This document shows positions 38,201-46,656 of a stretch of DNA of 64,000 nt, one piece after another. This DNA is from Prevotella sp. 10(H) (GTDB lineage Bacteria > Bacteroidota > Bacteroidia > Bacteroidales > Dysgonomonadaceae). The stretch is from NCBI RefSeq assembly GCF_000711235.1, contig NZ_JOMI01000001.1, positions 1-64,000 on the forward strand, written 5' to 3'. The position numbers and the translations under genes were made by a program. Within the stretch, counting starts at the first letter, position 1. Each line of letters opens with the position of its first letter. The notes under the pieces were generated by a model. That model was not told the DNA's origin, ran no database searches, and saw nothing but the letters and a program-made list of their open reading frames with translations.

Positions 38201-38389
38201 AGCAGCTTTAACTTTAACGGAAGCTCCAATTATCGGATCTCCTTTTTCGTCGACTACCACACCGTTTACTTTGATTTCGGTTGATAGCTGGTCTGTTTCT
38301 CTGGCGTCTGCTCCGTAAGTCGGGCTTATTCCTGCCCAGCCGACAAAACAAATGAATACCACCAGAATAGTTTTCAAGTGTTGTTTCAT
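35282..38389 (-). CDS. susC-like: SusC/RagA TonB-linked outer membrane transporter
   Basis: 1035 residues. A signal peptide, then a carboxypeptidase-like domain (VKVNGVVVDEKGDP is not exact; the visible line is EIKVNGVVVDEKGDPIIGAS), the TonB box region and plug (VVVGYGVQKKASVTGSVSAI, GSPGDDGASVDIRGYGSM), and a long beta-barrel ending in FNFGLNITF. It imports oligosaccharides using TonB energy. It is the second gene of the GH130-susC-susD-DUF3823-SGNH operon, 17 bases after GH130. Confidence 0.95.
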   Translation of the reverse strand: MKQHLKTILVVFICFVGWAGISPTYGADARETDQLSTEIKVNGVVVDEKGDPIIGASVKVKAAATIGTITDLDGNFTLTVPANAILEISYIGYKPLEQAVNGMTYMKIVLQENTELLDEIVVVGYGVQKKASVTGSVSAIKSDELMTVKAPNVSNMLAGRLPGLRAVQRSGSPGDDGASVDIRGYGSMLVIVDGIERDYSQLDPNDIESISILKDAAAAVYGFKGSNGVLLVTTKKGTESKAKINYNGYFGFQQVTRYPDAMNAYEYASAYNEAIYNTNQWNGVAAFTPEQLEAFRNGSVGTDWWDSTMRNSAPQTAHNLSVTGGTEKTKYYLSLGYMDQEGILKSTDWNYNRYNVRSNISTEVVKGLTVDFQLSGRYDKRTNPNNAWNLFGMTQMVNPTYPIYANNNPDYWHADNPVQMSYASEVGYEDRLRREFNGSVGVTWKIPYVKGLIAKALVAYDYRNVEEKSWKKEAYGYTYDASTEQYDRKIINSMSHLTSKMENYYKPTQQYSINYNHMFADKHDVGGMLLWEMYHDRKTWVQGYKQYTIGLIEDLDYGDKENQTSGGSSVETAHQGLVGRFNYAYSGKYLVEFNFRYDGSYKFRAGDRWGFFPGVSVGWRLSEEAFMKNLLPDLDNLKIRASYAKVGDEGDFNAYQYLDGYQYEGHYVLGSDGLTLGLRNRGMANPWLTWYESKIKNIGFEASWKRGLLSVEFDYFQRNRSGLPATRAGSLPTTFGQPMPQENLNSDKNRGFEIVLGHMNKIGDFRYQVSGNFSLTRILNDYIEREASTNMYDNWRNNSNGRYKDIRWGRKVIGQFQSYEEILNSPVQDGNGNKSLLPGDLKFQDWNNDGVIDGNDEQPIGHGSAPSMYYGLNLSGEYKGFDLTLFFQGAAGHDIFISGDVLDPFIQQGLGNGFAIQTDRWHREDPTDPYSKWIPGEMPAVRPAGLSDNRSNNSWSLHKANFLRLKTLEFGYSLPSTLLSKCGLEQVRLYVNCNNLLTFTNRDGLMKYTDPESDNSLLRYYPQMKTFNFGLNITF

Positions 38390-38406
38390 GTTTAATAGAT
38401 TAATTG

Positions 38407-39555
38407 TTAACGTTTATAATCGCATATCGCAACAGCTAATTGCGAATCTGCACACCCATAGTATAAATATAGTTTTCCGTTAAGGTAAGAAAGACCTTCA
38501 AGGAACACGGTTCCGTCTACATACTGCCCGCTTTTTTCGAAAGGAGCTTGTGGATAAAAAAATGGCTTATCCAAACGGTCGAGTACTTTATAAGGATCAT
38601 TCTTGTCGAAAAGAAATTGTCCTGCACAATAAGCTCCGGCAGGATAATTAGGGTCTCCATTTCCATCGTGCCGTCCATTCTTGCCGTTGTAAAGTAAAAC
38701 TATGCCATCATCAGTCATCAGAGCAGGAGGACCACATTCGGTTAAAAGGCTGTCGAAAAATCCGTCCCGGGGGGTTGCCATTTTTTTGAGTTCGTTGTTC
38801 TCATCCAGAACGGGAGTCCAGTCAATTAGATTATCAGATACTGCGGCACATACAGCATTCTCACCCCAATACATAAAATACTGGCCTTGAATCTTTTCAA
38901 TTACAAGCTTGCCATCTTTTATACGGGTAACCATAGATGCCGATTTACAGCTCATATTTTTAAAACGTCCATCGTATGCCTTGCCGAATGCCAAACCGTG
39001 TTTCTCCCAATTAATGAGGTCGCGTGAGGTCGCTATAGCTAATCGGGCTCTATGATGGTTCCAAGCCGTATAGAGCATAACATACAATCCATCTTCAGTC
39101 ATGGTTACACGCGGATCTTCACATCCACCGGGCCATTCGAGTTCTTTATTTTCATCTTGGGCCGGGAAGAGTACAGGTTCTGTACGGCGGCTCATAGTAA
39201 TACCGTCGGCACTTTCGGCATAACCGATACGGGAAGTTCTACTTCCAATACCCTGTGCTGAATTATCTTCAGCGCGGTATAGAACAACAATCTTGCCGTC
39301 CTTAACGGTAGATGCGGGGTTGAACGTATCGCTTTCTTCCCATTTCATCATTTTTTGACGCATAGGACAGAAAAATTCGGTATTTGTTCTTGGTGAGATA
39401 ACAGGGTTTACATTAGGTGGTCGTTTAAATTCGCCTAATACCCAGACTTTATTATCCTGAGAAGTTTCTGAACTTCCGGGTTCCTTACTCGCAGAGCATC
39501 CAACCAGAAGTGCTACTGCAAAAGACATAGAAATGATTAACCTTAGTTTGTTCAT
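38407..39555 (-). CDS. GH130-like glycosidase/phosphorylase, lipoprotein
   Basis: 382 residues. The lipobox is ALLVGCSAS. The five-bladed propeller motifs of GH130 are visible: NPASTVKDGKIVVLYRAED, EWPGGCEDPRVT near residue 142, and YLYYGCADSQLAVA at the C-terminus. GH130 enzymes act on beta-mannosides, often by phosphorolysis. The family call is good but phosphorylase versus hydrolase cannot be settled; a membrane-anchored position would favour hydrolysis. It is the first gene of the operon and divergent from the hybrid sensor. Confidence 0.8.
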   Translation of the reverse strand: MNKLRLIISMSFAVALLVGCSASKEPGSSETSQDNKVWVLGEFKRPPNVNPVISPRTNTEFFCPMRQKMMKWEESDTFNPASTVKDGKIVVLYRAEDNSAQGIGSRTSRIGYAESADGITMSRRTEPVLFPAQDENKELEWPGGCEDPRVTMTEDGLYVMLYTAWNHHRARLAIATSRDLINWEKHGLAFGKAYDGRFKNMSCKSASMVTRIKDGKLVIEKIQGQYFMYWGENAVCAAVSDNLIDWTPVLDENNELKKMATPRDGFFDSLLTECGPPALMTDDGIVLLYNGKNGRHDGNGDPNYPAGAYCAGQFLFDKNDPYKVLDRLDKPFFYPQAPFEKSGQYVDGTVFLEGLSYLNGKLYLYYGCADSQLAVAICDYKR

Positions 39556-39590
39556 GCTTATTACATTTAAGTTTTTTAATTAACGATGCA

Positions 39591-39598
39591 CAAAGCTA
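39591..39598 (-). promoter_or_regulatory. -7 box TAGCTTTG for the PUL operon
   Basis: Minus-strand TAGCTTTG fits TAnnTTTG, 35 bases before the GH130 ATG. The first operator word lies 17 bases upstream of it, where a -33 element would be, as for an activator-dependent promoter. Confidence 0.5.
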
Positions 39599-39615
39599 TT
39601 TTAAGTTCTGCCGGG

Positions 39616-39644
39616 AAATGTCCTCTATGTTCCAAAAAATGTCC
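39616..39644. promoter_or_regulatory. Direct repeat AAATGTCC x2, 21-bp spacing, PUL operator
   Basis: AAATGTCC occurs at 39616-39623 and again at 39637-39644, exactly 21 bases apart (GGACATTT on the coding strand of the PUL). It lies between the divergent GH130 and hybrid sensor genes and is the natural candidate site for the AraC-type domain of that sensor. Confidence 0.6.
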
Positions 39645-39735
39645 ACAATCCGCTTGCAGTGCGTTTTTTCTTTTATGTATAGCTTTTTTTTGCTAACTTG
39701 CGTTCCTATTAGTTAACCACATTCTACACGGACTG

Positions 39736-42700
39736 ATGAGAAGCATACGCTTTATATTTGCTTTATTATTGTGTTATATACCAGCTGCTAAATCACAATA
39801 TGTTGTCGAACAAATTTCGAATATCGACGGCCTTTCTAACAGTTCCATCAACTGCCTTATGGAAGATTCTCATCATATTCTGTGGATTGGTACTTGGGAT
39901 GGTCTGAATGCTTACGATGGTCGGGAAGTGAAAACATATCGGTACCACAAAGACAGCAAATCAATCAGCCATAATATCATCCGAAGCATTGTGGAACAAG
40001 ATAACATGAATGTCTGGATAACCACTGATGGAGGTTTGAACCGATGGTGCCGGAAGACTCAGACTTTCGATCGTTTTTTCGAAAGAAATTCGAACATATT
40101 AATGGCTGTAACCGCTAACTCGACAATTGTATGTTGTATAAATAAGCATTGGTATTACTTCGATGAAACCCGACAGGAATTCATTGAAGTTAAACGTGAG
40201 AAAAACCTGAATATCAACAATATACATATTGATAAAGAGGATAATATATACACGTTATTGAATAACAAGATAGTTATGAAGGGGCGGATAGTCTATGAAA
40301 ACCATATTCCACGAATAACTGAGGAGACACTTTTGTATGAGGGAGAAAATGTATTAGACTTATTGCTATCGGGCAATAAACTTATTATCAATTGCGGCTC
40401 TTATCTCGAAGTTATGGACAAGGACGACCGTAACAAACAACGGATAGAATCGCCTCATAAAACCATTGCGAAGATTTCATACCGGAACGAACTGTTATTT
40501 ATGAACTATTCCTCTGGTGGGTGCGCCATGTATGATTTCGAAAAAAACAAGCTAATCCCCCTAAACGATATTTCAGCAGATATTCCGGTCTTTTCTATTC
40601 ATGTAGGCTCGCAGGGGATTCTTTGGATAGGTACCGACGGAAAAGGTGTATTGAAAGTTTACAAGTATTCTTCTCCGTTCAATAAAGTATTTACTGAACA
40701 TCATGTACGGTGCTTCTGCGAATCGGACGATGATCATTTGTTGGTGGGAACTAAAGGAGAAGGCATCAAGATACTGGACAAAAAAAGAAAGGTACTACAA
40801 GACTTTCTAACTACGGGTACCGGGCTGAATTCAAATGATGTGTATACCATCCGAAAAAATAAATACGGTGACTTCTTTGTAGGTACCGATGGTTTGGGGT
40901 TGGCTATTATCCAAGCCCGGAACAACAAAGTGCAATATCTGGAAATACCCGATAGCACTTTGAAGTTTAGATCGGTATATTCTATACTCTTTACTCACAA
41001 TGATTCTTTATTATGGTTGGGTGCTGTAAATTACGGTTTATTAAAGATAGAACTAAAAAGAGAGAATGGTGTGTACAAGGCTAATAACATTCACTGCTAT
41101 TACGAGGGTTCATTGAACAATACTTCGATTTATTCCTTAGTAAAAGGCAAAGACGATAACGAAATATGGATATCTACGCGCAAAAACGGCTTATTTAAAC
41201 TGAATGTACTGGCAGAACATTTCGATAAACTTGAAGAATTGAACCGGAATCTCTCGAGTGAAGATATACTTTGTATCAAAAAGGGAAAAAACGACAAATT
41301 GTGGATAGGAACAGGATATGGATTGAACAGCATAGATTTAACCGTTCCCGAATATCCGGTAACAAATTATGCAGACAGGCAGGAATTTGTGAATAATACC
41401 ATTCACGGTATATTGGAAGATAAAGATGAAAATCTATGGACGAGCACCAATCACGGCATATGTTTTTTAAATACGAAGTCGGGGAACATTATAAACTACA
41501 CTTCCCTGAATGGTCTTCATAACGATGAATTTTCCGACGGTTCATTTTATTCCGACAGCGATAATATCCTGTATTTCGGCGGCGTAGGTGGTTTCAGTTA
41601 TTTTAGGAACGACGAAATTCATTTACGCGATTATATACCTCCCTTGCACCTGAATCAGTTACGAATAAATAATGTTTCACAGAACGTATACGAACGCATT
41701 AAAAACAACACTTTACATCTATCTTACAATGAACCATTTGCTACACTCACTTTCCTGTCTGGAGATTTTATAAACAATGAAAATTGTGAGTATGCTTATC
41801 GTATTTCCGGTTATGCCGACGAATGGGTAGCAAACGGAAATAATCCGAATGTACTTCTTACCCGTCTTCCCCCGGGTCAATATATACTCGATGTGAAATG
41901 TACTAATGGTGATCGTGTATGGAGCGATGACATTTATTCGTTAAATATTCAAGCGGATCATCCATGGTGGCACAGTGTATGGGCATACGTCATATATATG
42001 GTATTATTGGTTGGTACGACTTATGTTATCATCTTCGTAATCCGTAACCGATTAAAAAGAAACCGTCAAGTATTACTAGACCGGATTGAGAAAGAGAATC
42101 AGGAACGGATGCACGAATCTAAACTGAACTTCTTTACCAATATAGCCCATGAGTTTTTTACACCGCTGACACTGATATATGGCCCTGCCAGCCACCTCTT
42201 GGAGAAAGCGAATCTTGACAACCTATCCAAAAAGTATATAAAAGTTATCAAGAATAATGCTGACAGGATGCAGAAGCTCATCAATGAATTGATGGAATTC
42301 AGGAAAGCCGAATCGGGTTTCTCGACTCTTCGTGCAGAAAGCATCAATATTGAACAACTCATGAATTACATCTCGGATAATTATGCTGAAATAGCAGCCG
42401 AAAATAAAATAGATTTCCATATACACATGGAAGAAAACATCTCTTTTGTCACCGACCGCAGCTCTCTGGAAAAGATAATATTCAACCTCATATCGAATGC
42501 ATTTAAATATACACCTCTTAATGGTTATATACAGATATTTATTTATTTGAATGAAACTACTAAGCAATTGAATTTCCGAATCCGGAATTCAGGAAAGGGA
42601 CTGACTGATAAACATAAAAGAGATATATTCGATCGTTTCAGTATTTTCGAAGAAAGCAGGTTGAAACATTCAGGAAGCATAGGCATCGGATTAAATCTCA

Positions 42701-43632
42701 CAAAAAGCTTAGTAGAATTGCTTGGTGGGGAAATTAAAGTTGATAGTCGCATAGACGAATATGTAGAGTTCAGTGTCGTATTAAAGCCAATTATTGTAGA
42801 GGGTAATGGATCCGAAGACCCTGTATCGATGGCATTGAGTATTAATCCGGAAAACATCTTAACGCGTAAAGATATTACCGTACTTATTGTAGAAGACGAA
42901 CGAGGAATACGTGAATTATTGAAAGATATTCTGGAACCTTATTACCGTGTGATTACAGCGGAGAATGGTAAAGATGGTATTGAAATACTTAACAAAGATG
43001 TACCCGATATAGTGATCTGCGACATTATCATGCCCGAACTGGATGGCATTGGTTTCATAGATCATCTAAAAGGAAACTTGCATACGGCCCATATTCATAT
43101 TATCAGCATTTCAGCTAAAAACAGCATCGATGACCACATCAGTGCGTTCCGCCACGGTGCCGACTTGTACATTAATAAACCTTTCCAGCCACGGCACGTT
43201 CTGGCTGCCGTAGAAAATATTATCAACAAACATTTTACCCTGAAAAAGTACTTCAATTCGAGCCGTTCGGAAATGATGATTAAAGAGGGTATACAGATGC
43301 ATCAAGAGGAAAATACATTCCTGCAAAATATTGTCAGATTTATTGAAGATAATGTCGATAACGAATCACTAAGTCCTACGCTCATTGCTGAAACTACAGG
43401 TGTAAGCAAAGCATCTTTGTATGACAAGATGAAGAAGATAGTCGGTAAAACACCTAGTGAATACATCAGGTACATCAGGTTAGAATATGCCTCGCGGTTA
43501 TTGAAAACAACCCAGCTTACGGTATCCGAGATAATGTTCAAATCAGGATTTGCAAGTCGTTCGTACTTTTATAAAGAGTTTTCTAAAGAGTTTGGTGTAT
43601 CACCAAAGGAATACCGAAAAAAAGAAGAGTAA
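39736..43632 (+). CDS. Hybrid two-component sensor/regulator (HTCS)
   Basis: 1298 residues. Signal peptide; about 680 residues of periplasmic propeller repeats (ILWIGTWDGLNAYDG, ILWIGTDGKGVLKVY, KLWIGTGYGLNSID); a Y_Y_Y domain; a membrane helix near 757-777 (WAYVIYMVLLVGTTYVIIFV); HisKA with His near 804 in NIAHEFFTPLT; HATPase with NLISNAFKYTP; a receiver (VLIVEDERGIRELL, Asp near 1095 in VICDIIMPELDG); and a C-terminal AraC HTH (VSEIMFKSGFASRSYFYKEF). It senses oligosaccharide and activates the divergent PUL. The H-box has Phe where Arg is usual (HEFFTPL rather than HEFRTPL). Confidence 0.95.
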   Translation: MRSIRFIFALLLCYIPAAKSQYVVEQISNIDGLSNSSINCLMEDSHHILWIGTWDGLNAYDGREVKTYRYHKDSKSISHNIIRSIVEQDNMNVWITTDGGLNRWCRKTQTFDRFFERNSNILMAVTANSTIVCCINKHWYYFDETRQEFIEVKREKNLNINNIHIDKEDNIYTLLNNKIVMKGRIVYENHIPRITEETLLYEGENVLDLLLSGNKLIINCGSYLEVMDKDDRNKQRIESPHKTIAKISYRNELLFMNYSSGGCAMYDFEKNKLIPLNDISADIPVFSIHVGSQGILWIGTDGKGVLKVYKYSSPFNKVFTEHHVRCFCESDDDHLLVGTKGEGIKILDKKRKVLQDFLTTGTGLNSNDVYTIRKNKYGDFFVGTDGLGLAIIQARNNKVQYLEIPDSTLKFRSVYSILFTHNDSLLWLGAVNYGLLKIELKRENGVYKANNIHCYYEGSLNNTSIYSLVKGKDDNEIWISTRKNGLFKLNVLAEHFDKLEELNRNLSSEDILCIKKGKNDKLWIGTGYGLNSIDLTVPEYPVTNYADRQEFVNNTIHGILEDKDENLWTSTNHGICFLNTKSGNIINYTSLNGLHNDEFSDGSFYSDSDNILYFGGVGGFSYFRNDEIHLRDYIPPLHLNQLRINNVSQNVYERIKNNTLHLSYNEPFATLTFLSGDFINNENCEYAYRISGYADEWVANGNNPNVLLTRLPPGQYILDVKCTNGDRVWSDDIYSLNIQADHPWWHSVWAYVIYMVLLVGTTYVIIFVIRNRLKRNRQVLLDRIEKENQERMHESKLNFFTNIAHEFFTPLTLIYGPASHLLEKANLDNLSKKYIKVIKNNADRMQKLINELMEFRKAESGFSTLRAESINIEQLMNYISDNYAEIAAENKIDFHIHMEENISFVTDRSSLEKIIFNLISNAFKYTPLNGYIQIFIYLNETTKQLNFRIRNSGKGLTDKHKRDIFDRFSIFEESRLKHSGSIGIGLNLTKSLVELLGGEIKVDSRIDEYVEFSVVLKPIIVEGNGSEDPVSMALSINPENILTRKDITVLIVEDERGIRELLKDILEPYYRVITAENGKDGIEILNKDVPDIVICDIIMPELDGIGFIDHLKGNLHTAHIHIISISAKNSIDDHISAFRHGADLYINKPFQPRHVLAAVENIINKHFTLKKYFNSSRSEMMIKEGIQMHQEENTFLQNIVRFIEDNVDNESLSPTLIAETTGVSKASLYDKMKKIVGKTPSEYIRYIRLEYASRLLKTTQLTVSEIMFKSGFASRSYFYKEFSKEFGVSPKEYRKKEE

Positions 43633-43895
43633 ATTATTGAAAATTTGAAAATATTTATTTTATCGACATTAATAGGGTGATTATGTGGATATCGTTTGCA
43701 ATGGCAATTTTATATACTTCTTTTATTAGAGAATAATAAGAAAATAAATATTTCCAAATCTGTCATTGAAGCTATTTGTCTTTTTAAAACATAGATATAC
43801 CTTTACACTGCCAACTTATACCACAAACTATTTTTCACTTATTTTCCTGACTTATATCTCTTTCCTTTGCATTTTCAAATCAAGAAAGGAGAAAT

Positions 43896-44180
43896 ATGGA
43901 AATAAAAATGATAGAAGGAAAAACTTTTGAACGACTCAAAATGTGTATTACCGATTTACTTGCACAAATTGACTCTCTATATAAAGAGCCAACCAATGAC
44001 TGTTTAGACAATCAAGCAGTTTGTCAAATTCTAAATGTCAGCAAACGCACACTTCAAACATTCCGAGATAAAGGATTAATCCCATATTCACAGATTGGAC
44101 ATAAATGTTTTTACAAACCGGAAGATGTGAAAGAGTTCCTTGAAAAGAACCGTGTAGAATCGTTGAAAAAGTATAGATAA
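43896..44180 (+). CDS. Excisionase-type helix-turn-helix protein
   Basis: 94 residues. CLDNQAVCQILNVSKRTLQT followed by GLIPYSQIGHKCFYKPEDVKEFLEK is the HTH_17 pattern of Bacteroidales mobile elements, where two such genes usually stand beside the integrase. A GAAAGGAGAA stretch precedes the ATG. Its stop overlaps the start of a second, broken HTH gene. About 260 bases separate it from the hybrid sensor; I see nothing else in that gap. Confidence 0.85.
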   Translation: MEIKMIEGKTFERLKMCITDLLAQIDSLYKEPTNDCLDNQAVCQILNVSKRTLQTFRDKGLIPYSQIGHKCFYKPEDVKEFLEKNRVESLKKYR

Positions 44181-44545
44181 TGGATATAAATGAGGTTTTA
44201 GATTCACGTTCACCGGTAATGAATGAACTGTTTTCTGCTATACGGATAGGCAGCAATAAGATTTTCACTTATAAGAAATTGCGGTAACCGACATTACTCG
44301 GAGAAACGTTTCTTACTAACAAGGAGGTCTGCAAAACATTGGGATTGGGATTAAGTACTTTACAGGATTACCACGAACGCGGGTATCTTGCATACTATAG
44401 GATTGAGGGTAAAATTCTGTATTAACTATCGGATGTGCTGAAAATACTTGAAAATAACTATTTTGATCTTTGGAAAAGAAAGCGGTATCTTGCGTCGTCC
44501 AAAACAGGTAATGATTTGGTAACGGAAATACAACGGAAATTATAA
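44180..44545 (+). pseudogene. Second HTH_17 protein, two in-frame stops
   Basis: Starting at the ATG that overlaps the previous stop, one frame encodes MDINEVLDSRSPVMN, then a TAA at 44285, then LLGETFLTNKEVCKTLGLGL with LQDYHERGYLAYYRIEGKILY, a second TAA at 44423, then LSDVLKILENNYFDLWKRK and a final TAA at 44543. The pieces together are a normal partner HTH protein of about 120 residues. Both stops fall where Lys is plausible (AAA to TAA). Confidence 0.7.
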
Positions 44546-44687
44546 GATTTTGCACTTTTCGGATTAGGACAGCTTCGGACAACTAGTACATATCAAGCTA
44601 AGTATCAGCGGGTTCATCCAGTTTGGCATTTAATCACTTTGGGAGAACTTTAATTCAAATATAAGTATAATTTTCAAATGTTAATAT

Positions 44688-44695
44688 TATCTTTG
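44688..44695 (+). promoter_or_regulatory. -7 box TATCTTTG
   Basis: TATCTTTG fits TAnnTTTG and lies 45 bases before the ATG at 44741, supporting that truncated gene as once expressed. Confidence 0.45.
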
Positions 44696-44740
44696 TGAAG
44701 TGTGGTATTTGTTTTCTGTCAATATAATAAAGTTTAAACT

Positions 44741-44935
44741 ATGAAATCGCGGTTCAAAAAAGCACTACAAGGCATATTCCTTACTTCTGTAGCTTCTATC
44801 GTATCTACAAATGGAGCAGAAGCTTCCAATTACGATTTGGAAAGAGTAAATCTTGATGAAAATAACAGTAATACGGAGGTAGGTGGAAAAAACGGTAAAA
44901 ACGACCCCTTAAAAACGGCGGAAAATGGCCATTAA
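44741..44935 (+). pseudogene. 5' fragment of a gene cut by IS21
   Basis: An ATG after a promoter box opens a peptide with a possible export or leader segment (KKALQGIFLTSVASIVSTNGAEASN) followed by polar residues. After about 47 codons it enters the IS21 terminal repeat at 44883 and ends inside it. The original product is not recognisable. The sequence on the other side of the IS (an SGNH-hydrolase end) does not obviously belong to the same gene. Confidence 0.45.
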
Positions 44936-45005
44936 AAAACGGTCGAAACTGACCCCTTGAAAACGGATGAAAGTGATCCCCTAAAAACGTTTCAAACTGA
45001 CCCCG
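44883..45005 (+). repeat. Five tandem ~24-bp transposase-site repeats at IS21 left end
   Basis: The core AACGG/T recurs at 44891, 44914, 44938, 44962 and 44986 (spacing 23, 24, 24, 24), each followed by GACCCC-, GGCCA- or GATCCC-type bases. The right end has two copies (47594 and 47617). Multiple end repeats are normal in IS21 as IstA binding sites. Confidence 0.75.
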
Positions 45006-45093
45006 GCAAGGGTAATTGTTAAAAAGTTGTTCAAAGATGGTATTAAAAGTGTAAGATTTTGTTAGCTTGACCGGCGACCAAAATCAGAAGATT

Positions 45094-46638
45094 ATGCCGA
45101 ACATACCAATTAAGATGAACAAACTTAGAACCATTATCCGTTTGTATGAGGAGCAAACGGGTTTAAAGACCATCGCAGCGATGGCTCGCACCTCACGTAA
45201 TACAGTAAAAAAATACGTTCAAAAGTGGAACTCTTTGAAAATGACCTACGAAGAGTTTCATGGCAAAAGTGATGCCGAGCTTCACGACCTGTTTTGTGTA
45301 CCGGCTTGTATGCTTCAACCTAATCCCCGCCTGGAAGAATTGGAAGGTTTAATGCCCGATATCTGCAAAGAACTTGGACGTAAAGGAGCCACTACCCTCC
45401 AGCAATGGGATAAATATCGACAGAACCATCCTGATGGCTATGGACTTACTCAGTTCCGATTGGCTATCCAGCGTTACCGGATGATTACCAACCCTTCGAT
45501 GCGGATGGAGCATAAAGCCGGGGATAAAATGTTTATCGACTATACAGGAGATAAATTATGGATATATCCTCATGGGGAATCTCCCCGTCAGGTAGAAGTC
45601 TTCGTAGCTATATTGGGCTGCAGCCTGTTAACTTATGTAGAAGCGGTTTCCAGCCAGACAAAGGAAGATTTTATATCAGCCTGTGAAAACGCTTTTTATT
45701 ATTACGGTGGGGTCCCTCAGGCAATGGTTCCCGACAACCTGAAAGCAGCCGTGACAAAAGCCGGACGTTACGAATCGGTACTCAATGAAGAGTTTGAGCG
45801 TTTTGCCGAGCATTATGCCGTAACCGTTCTACCAGCCCGTGTGCGTAAACCTAAAGATAAATCAGTAGTAGAGAATGCTGTAAAATTAACATACAAAGAT
45901 ATCTTTACCCGGATAGAACATCTGCGTTGTCCGGACTTAAAGTCATTGAATGCGGCTATACGGTCAGCCCTTGAGATACATAACTACCAGCTTTTAAGTC
46001 GTCGTAATTACTCCCGCAGGAGTTATTTTGAGGAGATTGAGCGCGATGTATTGGGTCCGCTAAATCCGATACGTTATCAGATAAAAAAGCACATTATGGC
46101 AACAGTAGGTAAAGACGGCTATGTCCGTCTGCGTGAAGATATCCACTATTATAGCGTCCCTTATATCTATATCGGTAAAAAGCTGAAGATATCCTATACG
46201 ACAAGTGATGTGGAGATATTTGACGGCTATACCTGTGTGGCTTGCCATACCCGTAACCGCCTTGAGTTTAAACATACAACCAATCCTGAACATTTGTCTC
46301 CAAAGCATAAGGCTATCCTGGAATGGTCACCTGAGACCTTTATTAAACAGGCTGCCGAGATAAATGAAGATGTCGAGTTTTACATCCGTAAGGTATTGGA
46401 GAAGAAGCGCTATGTTGACCAGGCTAATAAAAGCTGTTCGGGCATCCTGTCTTTAGCCCGTAAGGTAGGTCCTCTCAGGCTGGCTGCCGCATGCCGTCTT
46501 GCCGACAGCTATGGCAGGTATAGTTTCCTTGAGATACAGGATATACTTAAAACCCAGTCTGAACTTATTGAGGTTCCCGAAGAAACGGCAGACATCCCGG
46601 AGCATGAAAATATCAGGGGGAAAGACTATTATAAATAA
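45094..46638 (+). CDS. istA: IS21 transposase IstA
   Basis: About 514 residues from ATG 45094 (MPNIPIKMNKLRT); an in-frame TTG nine codons earlier is less likely. The N-terminal HTH is LKTIAAMARTSRNTVKKYVQ. The DDE core is visible as DKMFIDYTGDKLW, MVPDNLKAAVTKAG and KPKDKSVVENAVK. A C-terminal Mu-like beta domain follows. It appears intact, with istB 18 bases downstream. Confidence 0.95.
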   Translation: MPNIPIKMNKLRTIIRLYEEQTGLKTIAAMARTSRNTVKKYVQKWNSLKMTYEEFHGKSDAELHDLFCVPACMLQPNPRLEELEGLMPDICKELGRKGATTLQQWDKYRQNHPDGYGLTQFRLAIQRYRMITNPSMRMEHKAGDKMFIDYTGDKLWIYPHGESPRQVEVFVAILGCSLLTYVEAVSSQTKEDFISACENAFYYYGGVPQAMVPDNLKAAVTKAGRYESVLNEEFERFAEHYAVTVLPARVRKPKDKSVVENAVKLTYKDIFTRIEHLRCPDLKSLNAAIRSALEIHNYQLLSRRNYSRRSYFEEIERDVLGPLNPIRYQIKKHIMATVGKDGYVRLREDIHYYSVPYIYIGKKLKISYTTSDVEIFDGYTCVACHTRNRLEFKHTTNPEHLSPKHKAILEWSPETFIKQAAEINEDVEFYIRKVLEKKRYVDQANKSCSGILSLARKVGPLRLAAACRLADSYGRYSFLEIQDILKTQSELIEVPEETADIPEHENIRGKDYYK

Positions 46639-46656
46639 CCTTTAATAAATAAAACA

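Noticed and set aside
10143-44425. Genetic code change with TAA as sense
   Set aside because: Many intact genes in the window, including traG, fimbrillin and ftsH neighbours, end normally at TAA, so the interrupted genes are better explained by mutation or error.
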